This document shows, piece by piece, positions 1 through 5,299 of a DNA stretch of 5,459 nt (positions are counted from its first letter, which is position 1; every line of letters starts with the position of its first letter). Source of the DNA: JAABPW01 sp037132275 (lineage in GTDB: Bacteria; Verrucomicrobiota; Kiritimatiellia; CAIKKV01; CAITUY01); contig JBAXPK010000090.1 of NCBI GenBank assembly GCA_037132275.1, positions 1 through 5,459 on the forward strand, in the 5' to 3' direction. The notes below the pieces were generated by a model, which saw only the letters and a program-made list of their open reading frames with translations, made no database searches and had not been told where the DNA came from. Position numbers and translations under genes: made by a program.

Positions 1-4
1 GAAT

Positions 5-52
5 GTTGCGAGAATTTCATCTGCGGAGTACCTCAGATGAAATTCTCGCAAC
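5..52. repeat. 48-nt hairpin H1 (left arm of copy A)
   Basis: Two 22-base arms (5-26 and 31-52) around the loop AGTA. Feet are GTTGCGAG and CTCGCAAC, and the tip reads GGAGTACC. 21 of 22 positions pair, with a single C/T mismatch near the tip. Near-perfect pairing makes a cruciform or single-strand hairpin plausible. Confidence 0.9.
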
Positions 53-133
53 GGTTTTCTTGGAATACTTTAGTAATGGAGCGGCGCGGAGTACGTGGGA
101 CTTCGCTCATTTCTTCCGATTCCCCGAAGAACC

Positions 134-180
134 GTTGCGGGATTTTTGGTTCGGGTACTCCCGAATAAAAATGCCGCAAC
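134..180. repeat. 47-nt hairpin H2 (right arm of copy A)
   Basis: Arms 134-155 and 160-180 around the loop TACT. Feet are GTTGCGG and CCGCAAC, and the tip GGTACTCC is the reverse complement of the H1 tip, so H2 is inverted relative to H1. One G/G mismatch and a one-base bulge are present. Confidence 0.88.
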
Positions 181-307
181 ATTCCTTGTCCTTCGTAGCT
201 TTAGCGTAGGAGGATCTCTTTTCTTCGCGAGCTTTGTGGGCTTCTGTTCAAATTCTTATGTCCTCTTGATTTCCCGCATTTCTTCAATCAGTGGTGAAGT
301 CTTCTCT

Positions 308-2056
308 TTATTCTCGGAAAGTGACCTCTGGAGGGTGCGGGGGGAGGGGAAGTTTCTTCTGCACCGCTTCTTTCAGGTCGGCGGCGGCATCGGCATCTGC
401 CCACCAATACCAGTAGGCGCTGCTTTCGCTGTTGTATTTGTCCAGCACCGTCGCCGGCGTGCCAAACTTGTTCCAGTAGAGCAGGCGCTTGTAATGAACC
501 TCCCAGAGCAGAATATACGGGCATTCCTCATACAGGATTCCGTCAATCTGACGACACAGTTCATGGCGCGTGGCGACATCGAAAATGGACCGCTGCTTCT
601 CAATCAGCGCATCCACTGCCGTGTTTTTGAAGCCGGTGATGTTGGCGCTCATCTTGCGGTCGGCTTCCTTCGAGGCCCAGAGACCCTCGGGATCTTTATA
701 CAGACTGGAGGAGAAGGCCCCCCAGGTCATGTCGAAATTAAATTCATCCATCTCGCGGGTCCAGGCGGACGCGTCTTTGGAGTCAATCTGCAACTCAATC
801 CCCACATCACGCAGGTCTTCGGCATAGATGGCGAGAAACTTGTCGGCCGCGGACTCCCGCTCCAGGAAGCGGAATTGGAAGGGCTTGCCGTCTTTCTCCA
901 GTAGGCCGGTCTTGGGATTGGCTTTCCAGCCGGCCTCAGCCAGCAGTCGGCGAGCCTGCTCCTTATCGAAGGCGAAGGGGGGATTGGAGCAGGGGTGCCC
1001 GGCATCATAGAGGTCGCTGAAATAGGAGCGGGACAGGGTATACTGGTTATACATCAGCGTACTGTTCATCCGTTCCCGGTTCAACAGCAGGCTCAGGGCT
1101 TTTCGCACCCGCTTATCGCTGAAAAGGGGCCGCCGCATATTCATGGCAAATCCCTGAAATCCGGTGGGTTCAAAGTTGAAGACCTTCTGGCGCACAATCC
1201 AGTTGCGGGCGAATTTGTCGGTACCGGTCTCATTCATCCAGAGCCGCGCGGAATAAACGGCGTAGAGATCGATTTCGCCCTTCATGAAGGCTTCAAACCC
1301 GGTTTCGTGGGAGGCAAAGAACTTGAACTTGATGGACTGGAAATTACAGGTGCCGCGCACGCCGGGGGCATTGCGGTTCCACCAGTCGGCCCGGCGCTCG
1401 AGGGTCGCCGAAATGCCTTCCTTGATCTCGCCGAGCCGGTAGGGGCCGGAGACCACCGGGAACTCAAAGTTGATTTTGTTGAAGTCGGCCTTTTCGTAGG
1501 CATGACGCGGCAGAATGGCGAAGCCGCCGGCGGTCAGGAGATTGCGCCAATGGACTTCCCTGACGGTGAACCGGATGCAACGCTCGTCGACCACGGTGGC
1601 GGATTCAAAGCTCTCGAAGGCAACTTTGTGGGCGCCGGTGAGGTTGGCGGGATTGCGGATGGCGTCAAAGGTCCATTTGACATCATGGGCGGTGACGGGC
1701 TGGCCATCGCTCCAGCGGGCCTTGGGATTGAGCCAGAAGGTGAAGGTGCGCTTGTCGTCCGAGATGGCCCATTTTTCCGCGAGCCCGGGTTCCTGATTGG
1801 GAACCAGCGGGTTCATGGAAAGCAGGGATTCGTAGAGGGAGGAGAAGAGGTCGGCGGTGAAGGTGTTGTTGTCGAGGTAAAGGTTGAAACTCTTGGGAGA
1901 TTGAAACCCGTAGACGGTAATGCCGCCGCCCGGAACCGCATCCGGCGAGGCGATGGGATTGGGTTTTTCCGTCCAATCCGGCTTTGGGAACAGGTCATCC
2001 GCCCATAAGTGTGAGGCCACGAGTCCGAGTAATAAAAGGGTAGTGAAACATTTCAT
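308..2056 (-). CDS. Secreted peptide-type ABC transporter substrate-binding protein (SBP family 5, YejA/OppA-like)
   Basis: 582 residues. Residues 1-19 form a Sec signal peptide: K2, then a hydrophobic run TTLLLLGLVA, with likely cleavage after LWA and before DD. There is no lipobox, so the mature protein should be periplasmic. The family 5 signature lies at about 93-125 (AEKW...WSDGQPVTAHDV), followed by GPYRLGE at 204-210 and GFQGFAMNMRRPLFSDKRVR from 299. The order 'NF...', '..EAFMKGEIDLY..', 'MRRPLF.D.RVRKAL', 'Y..SRSYF' and a Trp/Tyr-rich tail (AYWYWWAD) resembles YejA more than DppA. Family members capture oligopeptides, or peptide-like compounds such as microcin C for YejA, and deliver them to an ABC permease. 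The ligand here cannot be read from sequence. Length is normal for the family and no frameshift is seen. ATG at 2056 is chosen because it gives a proper signal peptide and has GGGGAG eight bases upstream. No permease or ATPase gene lies in the window. The stop codon lies inside the terminus of the adjacent repeat element. Confidence 0.93.
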   Translation of the reverse strand: MKCFTTLLLLGLVASHLWADDLFPKPDWTEKPNPIASPDAVPGGGITVYGFQSPKSFNLYLDNNTFTADLFSSLYESLLSMNPLVPNQEPGLAEKWAISDDKRTFTFWLNPKARWSDGQPVTAHDVKWTFDAIRNPANLTGAHKVAFESFESATVVDERCIRFTVREVHWRNLLTAGGFAILPRHAYEKADFNKINFEFPVVSGPYRLGEIKEGISATLERRADWWNRNAPGVRGTCNFQSIKFKFFASHETGFEAFMKGEIDLYAVYSARLWMNETGTDKFARNWIVRQKVFNFEPTGFQGFAMNMRRPLFSDKRVRKALSLLLNRERMNSTLMYNQYTLSRSYFSDLYDAGHPCSNPPFAFDKEQARRLLAEAGWKANPKTGLLEKDGKPFQFRFLERESAADKFLAIYAEDLRDVGIELQIDSKDASAWTREMDEFNFDMTWGAFSSSLYKDPEGLWASKEADRKMSANITGFKNTAVDALIEKQRSIFDVATRHELCRQIDGILYEECPYILLWEVHYKRLLYWNKFGTPATVLDKYNSESSAYWYWWADADAAADLKEAVQKKLPLPPHPPEVTFRE

Positions 2057-2064
2057 AACAAGTT

Positions 2065-2070
2065 CTCCCC
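2065..2070 (-). promoter_or_regulatory. Ribosome binding site of the solute-binding protein gene
   Basis: On the minus strand GGGGAG lies eight bases before the ATG at 2056. This supports the chosen start together with the signal peptide that follows. Confidence 0.65.
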
Positions 2071-2089
2071 ACTGATCTTTAATTTCCCC

Positions 2090-2112
2090 TAATCGTAATC
2101 TTAATCGTAATC
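2090..2112. repeat. Short tandem repeat, two copies of TAATCGTAATC
   Basis: TAATCGTAATC occurs at 2090-2100 and again at 2102-2112, one base apart (period 12). It lies directly upstream of the solute-binding protein gene and overlaps its candidate promoter. Confidence 0.8.
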
Positions 2113-2120
2113 ATGATCAA
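2092..2120 (-). promoter_or_regulatory. Candidate sigma70-type promoter for the solute-binding protein gene
   Basis: On the minus strand TTGATC (2115-2120) and TACGAT (2092-2097) are separated by 17 bases, each matching 4 of 6 consensus positions. Transcription would start near 2085, leaving a leader of about 30 bases with the ribosome site in it. The -10 and spacer lie inside the 2090-2112 direct repeat. Hexamer matches are modest, so this is a prediction only. Confidence 0.35.
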
Positions 2121-2239
2121 CAGTGCATAGCGGCCATGACGATTCCCCAAGCACAGCACCCGCCGGGCAGAAGCCATCTTGAATTGGCAACCCAAAGTAG
2201 ATCTTGCCGACCGTTTGCGTATGACCGTCACAAAGCGGA

Positions 2240-2371
2240 GTTTATTTATTAGATTCCCGGAAAACCGTTGCGGGATTTTCAGGGGGTGTACCCGCCACCT
2301 GAAATTCCCGCAACATTCTCTTGTTTGGATTTCTTACATTTCTTAAATCAGTGGTGAAGTCCCTCTTCTCT
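2240..2371. mobile_element. Partial copy of the same element (copy C, right half only, internally deleted)
   Basis: Matches the right half of copies A and B: GATTCCCGGAAAACCGTTGC corresponds to their GATTCCCCGAAGAACCGTTGC. Then come one hairpin (2267-2314), CAACATTCTCTT, ATTTCTT.AATCAGTGGTGAAGT and CCCTCTTCTC. Roughly 40 bases between the hairpin and the terminus are missing relative to copy B, and the left half is absent. It sits in the divergent intergenic region about 385 bases before the start of the beta-helix gene. Confidence 0.75.
2267..2314. repeat. 48-nt hairpin H3 (copy C)
   Basis: Arms 2267-2288 and 2293-2314 around the loop TACC. Feet are GTTGCGGGA and TCCCGCAAC. 19 of 22 positions are Watson-Crick pairs, one is a T.G wobble and two are mismatches. 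The tip departs from the GGTACTCC consensus seen in H2 and H5. Confidence 0.85.
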
Positions 2372-2393
2372 GGATTAGCGCGAATAAGCCTGC

Positions 2394-2423
2394 CCTTCGT
2401 AGTCCCGCGTAGCGGGACGAAGG
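2394..2423. repeat. Small hairpin with CCTTCGTAG...GCGTAG core
   Basis: CCTTCG-TAG-TCCCG (2394-2407) pairs with CGGGACGAAGG (2413-2423) as 11 pairs with a three-base bulge and a five-base loop. The same CCTTCGTAG...GCGTAG...GAGG core is the insert at 190-214 in copy A, so it appears to be an independent small repeat. There is no T-tract, so a terminator role is not supported. Confidence 0.6.
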
Positions 2424-2432
2424 AGGGTGAAG

Positions 2433-2455
2433 ATCAGCGGTGAAGTTTTCTCTTT
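2433..2455. repeat. Extra terminus fragment of the palindromic element
   Basis: ATCAGCGGTGAAGTTTTCTC plus TTT matches the right end of copy A (287-309) at 21 of 23 positions. It lies about 85 bases beyond the end of copy C, so it is a second, isolated end, perhaps from a nested or decayed insertion. Confidence 0.55.
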
Positions 2456-2567
2456 CTACTCCGTTATCGGTAACCTCAATGAGTCATGATAGCAATTTAC
2501 AGTCTGACCCCCGATTCCCTTTACGATGCCCTTCCGAAGAAAATGCTAAATCACAATCTCGCAAACC

Positions 2568-2585
2568 ATTCTCAAATACGAGAAT
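2568..2585. promoter_or_regulatory. Short dyad ATTCTC-N6-GAGAAT upstream of the beta-helix gene
   Basis: A perfect six-base inverted repeat with a six-base spacer (AAATAC), in an AT-rich stretch about 170 bases before the beta-helix gene start. It could be an operator half-site pair, but dyads this short also occur by chance. Confidence 0.25.
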
Positions 2586-2742
2586 ATATTGCATCCCTTT
2601 GCCTCATCTTTGATGGGCTAGTCGGGTTATTTCCATAAAAAATCAAAATGGCGTGAAATATGCTTATTTTATTCTCTGATTGTCATGGTTTCTGACAAGG
2701 GGAGTGCAAGGCGGCAAACTATAGTCAGGTCGACTTGTCGCC

Positions 2743-2749
2743 GGGGGGG
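2743..2749 (+). promoter_or_regulatory. G-rich candidate ribosome binding site of the beta-helix gene
   Basis: Seven consecutive G bases end seven bases before the ATG at 2757. This is not a canonical GGAGG but is the only purine-rich site near either possible start, and it favours 2757 over 2685. Confidence 0.45.
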
Positions 2750-2756
2750 CAGAACG

Positions 2757-4766
2757 ATGAGATCGGGATCAGTTTTGAATCGTTCAATGATCTGCGCATT
2801 GGGGGTGGTGCTCGGTTCCATGTCAGTGGGTGCGAGCGGGACGAACTATTTTGTGAGCACGACGGGGAACGACGCCAACCGTGGAACGGCACGTACGAAT
2901 GCCTGGCGCACCATTCAATGGGCGGTCAACCATGTGGGGCCGGGGGATAGCATTGTGGTACTGGCCGGTACCTATGCCGGCGCCTTGATCCAGAGGGCGG
3001 GTCTGCCAAATGCGCCCATTACGCTAAAAGCGGACGATGGCGCCGCTGTGCTCCTGAATACCAAGAACCCGGTTGGCAACTCGACCCACAACAGCATTCT
3101 ATGGGCCGAGGATTGGGACGGCTATGGTCCCGTGTCCTATTGGATTATCCAGGGCTTTGAAATAGCCAATTCCCCACTAGCTGGAATAGACATCCGTGGT
3201 GTCGCAAGTCAGGCCAACAGTTACATCACGATATTGAGTAATCGCGTTCATAACAGCGCCTCAAGGGGGATATTTACTTCCTTCGTGGACGATGTGCTCA
3301 TTGCGGGAAACGAAAGTTATTCCAATGGCGAGCACGGCGTCTACTGCAGCAACAGCGGTGATAGGCCCGTTGTTCGCGGTAATCGCCTCTATCGCAACGT
3401 GGCCTGCGGAGTCCATATGAACGGGGACGTGACGATGGGCGGGGACGGAATCATTTCGGGCGGGCTGGTGGAGAACAATCTGATCTACAAGAACGGCACC
3501 GGTGGATCAGGGATCAATATGGATGGGGTCGAGGGAACCCGGGTTCAGAACAACCTCATTTATTCATCGCCTAATGGCAGTGGAATCGCTTTGTTTCAGC
3601 AGAACGGTGCGGTGCCGTCCAGAGGCAACACGATTATGAACAACACGGTGATCATGAACACCAATGTCACGGGAAGTTGTGGCTGGGCACTGACTCTAGC
3701 CAATGCTGGCTGTGTGAGTAACCGAATCCTAAATAATATTTTTTATTCGTTCCATAGTTTCCGGGGGGCCATCCAACTCGCGGCGCCGGCGATTCCCGGC
3801 CTGGTTTGCAATTACAACGCGATGGAGAGTTGTTTTTCGACCGACAACGGGAATACCGCGTTCACCAGCCTGGTGTCGTGGAGGGCGCTTGGTTACGACT
3901 CGAACTCTATCATCGCCACTCCGTCACAACTGTTTGTGAATCTTGCCACGGACGACTATCATATGAAGTCTAACAGTCCGGCGATTGACAAAGGGACCTT
4001 GCCGCCGGACCTGCTCGCCGACATCGAGGGCGCCCCGCGCCTTCAGGGCGGCGCCGTGGATATGGGCGCTTATGAGGCGGCCTCGCCATCCAATTGGACG
4101 ATTGTCGTCACCGCTCCGACAAACGGAACCATTTCCCCTTCGGGCTTTGTTGTGGTTCCCCGGGGTGGGGGAACGAACTTCCTGATCAAAGGTGCGCAGC
4201 ATTATCACATTACTGGGGTCGAGACCAATCGTACGCGTGTCGGATCCTATACTTATGATAACAGTTGCACCAATGTGGTGTTCACTTGGAATGCCATCGC
4301 GACGAACGGCTTTCTAGCTGCGGGATTCGCTGAAAATCAGTGGAGCAGCGTGCCTGAAACATGGCTGGCACGGTACTATTCGGCGACGGGCGGTTCCGGT
4401 GGTTTGGCTGTATCGGGCACGATAGCCTCTGGCGATTATGGCAGCTTGGCGGTGACCGATACGGATGGCGACGGGAAGGTTGCATGGCAGGAGTATCTTG
4501 CCGGGACGGACCCGGTTAACTCCGAGTCCGTGTTGCGAATTATGGAGGTTGTGGCTCAAGGCGTCTCGAACCGCGTCGCATGGTTAGGTGGCAAAGGGGG
4601 ATCCCCGTTGCCCTTTTGTGTGTTTCGGGGGACAAATCTGGCGGCAAGTATGAACTGGAGCAACGTGGCGGTTGTGGCCAAGGATGGCACGGGGACAAAT
4701 GTCTGGTGGGATGTCGGCTCGTCAATACCCTCGCAGGTGTATTACCGGATCACGGTAACCAACTGA
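2757..4766 (+). CDS. Secreted right-handed beta-helix protein with choice-of-anchor Q-like segment and EF-hand-like calcium loop
   Basis: 669 residues from the chosen start. Residues 1-27 are a signal peptide (basic RSGSVLNR, hydrophobic MICALGVVLG, cleavage near VGA/S). Residues 29-74 (TNYFVSTTGNDANRGT...AWRTIQWAV...GPGDSIVVLAGTY) match the DUF1565-like entry of secreted parallel beta-helix proteins. Residues about 128-400 are beta-helix coils with recurring N-x-I/V turns (VENNLIYKNG, VQNNLIYSS, IMNNTVIMN, ILNNIFYS). Residues 407-440 (SPAIDKG...R.QGGAVDMGAYE) are the choice-of-anchor Q type motif. Residues 447-525 look like a beta-sandwich repeat (TIVVTAPTNGTISPSG). Residues 568-579 form a full 12-residue EF-type loop (D568, D570, D572, E579) within DTDGDGKVAWQEYLAGTDP. 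The C-terminus ends VYYRITVTN. Such proteins are often surface or exported polysaccharide-binding or lyase-like proteins, but no catalytic residues can be assigned, so substrate and activity are unknown. An upstream in-frame ATG at 2685 adds 24 residues but has no ribosome site and would bury the signal peptide. Confidence 0.9.
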   Translation: MRSGSVLNRSMICALGVVLGSMSVGASGTNYFVSTTGNDANRGTARTNAWRTIQWAVNHVGPGDSIVVLAGTYAGALIQRAGLPNAPITLKADDGAAVLLNTKNPVGNSTHNSILWAEDWDGYGPVSYWIIQGFEIANSPLAGIDIRGVASQANSYITILSNRVHNSASRGIFTSFVDDVLIAGNESYSNGEHGVYCSNSGDRPVVRGNRLYRNVACGVHMNGDVTMGGDGIISGGLVENNLIYKNGTGGSGINMDGVEGTRVQNNLIYSSPNGSGIALFQQNGAVPSRGNTIMNNTVIMNTNVTGSCGWALTLANAGCVSNRILNNIFYSFHSFRGAIQLAAPAIPGLVCNYNAMESCFSTDNGNTAFTSLVSWRALGYDSNSIIATPSQLFVNLATDDYHMKSNSPAIDKGTLPPDLLADIEGAPRLQGGAVDMGAYEAASPSNWTIVVTAPTNGTISPSGFVVVPRGGGTNFLIKGAQHYHITGVETNRTRVGSYTYDNSCTNVVFTWNAIATNGFLAAGFAENQWSSVPETWLARYYSATGGSGGLAVSGTIASGDYGSLAVTDTDGDGKVAWQEYLAGTDPVNSESVLRIMEVVAQGVSNRVAWLGGKGGSPLPFCVFRGTNLAASMNWSNVAVVAKDGTGTNVWWDVGSSIPSQVYYRITVTN

Positions 4767-4906
4767 AAACACCTGGGCGCAAGTCACTTTCACAGGTCTG
4801 CCTTTAGACCGCAAAGCAGAGGGACTTCACCACTTATTGAAGAAATAAAAGAAATCCAGAAAAGAATTTTGAACAGAAGTCACGAAGCTCGCGAAGAAAA
4901 GAGAAT

Positions 4907-4954
4907 GTTGCGAGAATTTAATCTGCGGAGTACCTCAGATGAAATTCTCGCAAC
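4907..4954. repeat. 48-nt hairpin H4 (left arm of copy B)
   Basis: Same sequence as H1 except for one base (A for C at 4920), which introduces one extra mismatch in the stem. Loop AGTA, tip GGAGTACC. It sits about 140 bases downstream of the beta-helix gene stop. Confidence 0.9.
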
Positions 4955-5034
4955 GGTTTTCTAGGAATAATTAGTAATGGAAAGGTGAGGAGCACACCGG
5001 GCTGCATTTATTTCTCCCGATTCCCCGAAGAACC

Positions 5035-5082
5035 GTTACGGTATTTTTAATTCTGGTACTCCAGAATTACAAATACCGAAAC
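5035..5082. repeat. 48-nt hairpin H5 (right arm of copy B)
   Basis: Arms 5035-5056 and 5061-5082 around the loop TACT. 20 of 22 positions pair. The foot is GTTACGG/CCGAAAC and the tip GGTACTCC. It aligns with H2, but many stem bases differ in both arms together, so pairing is kept. Confidence 0.88.
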
Positions 5083-5243
5083 ATTCTCTTTATCTTCGCG
5101 CTCTTCGGTTCAAACTCTTTGTCTTCTCTTGATTTCCTTCATTTCTTCAATCAGTGGTGCGGTCTTCTTTTCGTGCGCCCACTGAATCTTTTCTGTTGTT
5201 TTCCGCCTCAGCGCTCGGTATCATTCAAAACATACTGAACGAT

Positions 5244-5270
5244 CCATTGGCATTCCTTCATGCATAATGG
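5244..5270. promoter_or_regulatory. Dyad upstream of the GbsR-like gene, candidate autoregulatory operator
   Basis: CCATT-G-GCAT (5244-5253) and ATGC-AT-AATGG (5260-5270) form nine paired positions around TCCTTC. It ends 29 bases before the start codon and overlaps a possible -10 (CATAAT, 5263-5268). MarR-type proteins often bind dyads in their own promoters; that this dyad is such a site is inference. Confidence 0.4.
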
Positions 5271-5299
5271 ACCGTGCGTGAGCATGCCCGTGCGGCATT

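Larger units (their letters stand above)
1..310. mobile_element. Palindromic MITE/REP-like element, copy A, left end cut by the window start
   Basis: Positions 1-190 align nearly base for base with 4903-5090, including both hairpins and the central arm. The first 60 bases differ from 4903-4962 at only two positions. Positions 215-302 are the inverted counterpart of 4823-4903 (shared TCTCTTTTCTTCGCGAGCTT, CTTCTGTTCAAA, ATTTCTTCAAT, AGTGGTGAAGTC). The copy therefore ends near 302-310 and its left terminus lies before position 1. It carries an insert at 190-214 (CCTTCGTAG...GCGTAGGAGGA) that copy B lacks. Its right end abuts and overlaps the stop codon of the minus-strand solute-binding protein gene. 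Confidence 0.85.
2057..2756. other. Divergent intergenic region between the two secreted-protein genes
   Basis: About 700 bases with no credible gene. From left to right it holds the ribosome site, candidate promoter and tandem repeat of the minus-strand gene; about 120 bases of unremarkable sequence; element copy C; a small hairpin and an isolated element end; a stretch with CAATTTACAGTCTGACCCCC (2493-2512); and an AT-rich tract (about 2568-2685). A weak promoter guess for the plus-strand gene is TTGATG (2610-2615) and CATAAA (2634-2639), 18 bases apart. Confidence 0.6.
4823..5164. mobile_element. Complete copy of a ~340-bp palindromic MITE/REP-like element (copy B)
   Basis: The two ends are inverted repeats. 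Left reads GACTTCACCACTTATTGAAG, and the reverse complement of the right end reads GACCGCACCACTGATTGAAG. Similarity continues with gaps for about 80 bases through GAAC.GAAG and CGCGAAGA.AAAGAGAATGTT. Inside are a left hairpin (4907-4954), a central arm (about 4955-5034, foot GGTTTTCT/AGAACC) and a right hairpin (5035-5082). The whole is symmetric around about 4994. It has no open reading frame of its own and no obvious target-site duplication; similarity may extend outward to about 4813. It begins 56 bases after the stop of the beta-helix gene. Two further related copies are in the window. This architecture is typical of a non-autonomous element mobilised in trans, but the enzyme is not seen here. 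Confidence 0.85.

Noticed and set aside
5..180. Integron attC-like sites
   Set aside because: Although there are paired hairpins with GTTGCGG/CCGCAAC feet, attC sites have the inverse layout (RYYYAAC at the left, GTTRRRY at the right), and no cassettes or integrase are present.
3..209. 68-codon open reading frame at the window start
   Set aside because: Lies entirely within repeat element copy A, has no ribosome site, and the frame is not kept in copy B.
95..904. Open reading frame of 269 codons on the plus strand
   Set aside because: It runs antisense to the solute-binding protein gene and through the repeat element. It has no recognisable domain, and the minus-strand frame is a clear family match.
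995..2008. Open reading frame of 337 codons on the plus strand
   Set aside because: Antisense shadow of the solute-binding protein gene. Its Gly/Val-rich low-complexity translation is typical of the reverse frame of a GC-rich gene.
2685..2756. Upstream in-frame start adding 24 residues to the beta-helix protein
   Set aside because: No ribosome site precedes it, the extension is basic and unlike a signal peptide, and the signal peptide begins properly at the ATG at 2757.
4795..4810. GGTCT-GCCTTT-AGACC hairpin after the beta-helix gene as a terminator
   Set aside because: Only five base pairs and no T-tract follows, too weak to call a Rho-independent terminator.
1..5082. CRISPR array
   Set aside because: The hairpin repeats are palindromic, only five in number, irregularly spaced and part of longer homologous blocks, with no regular spacers.
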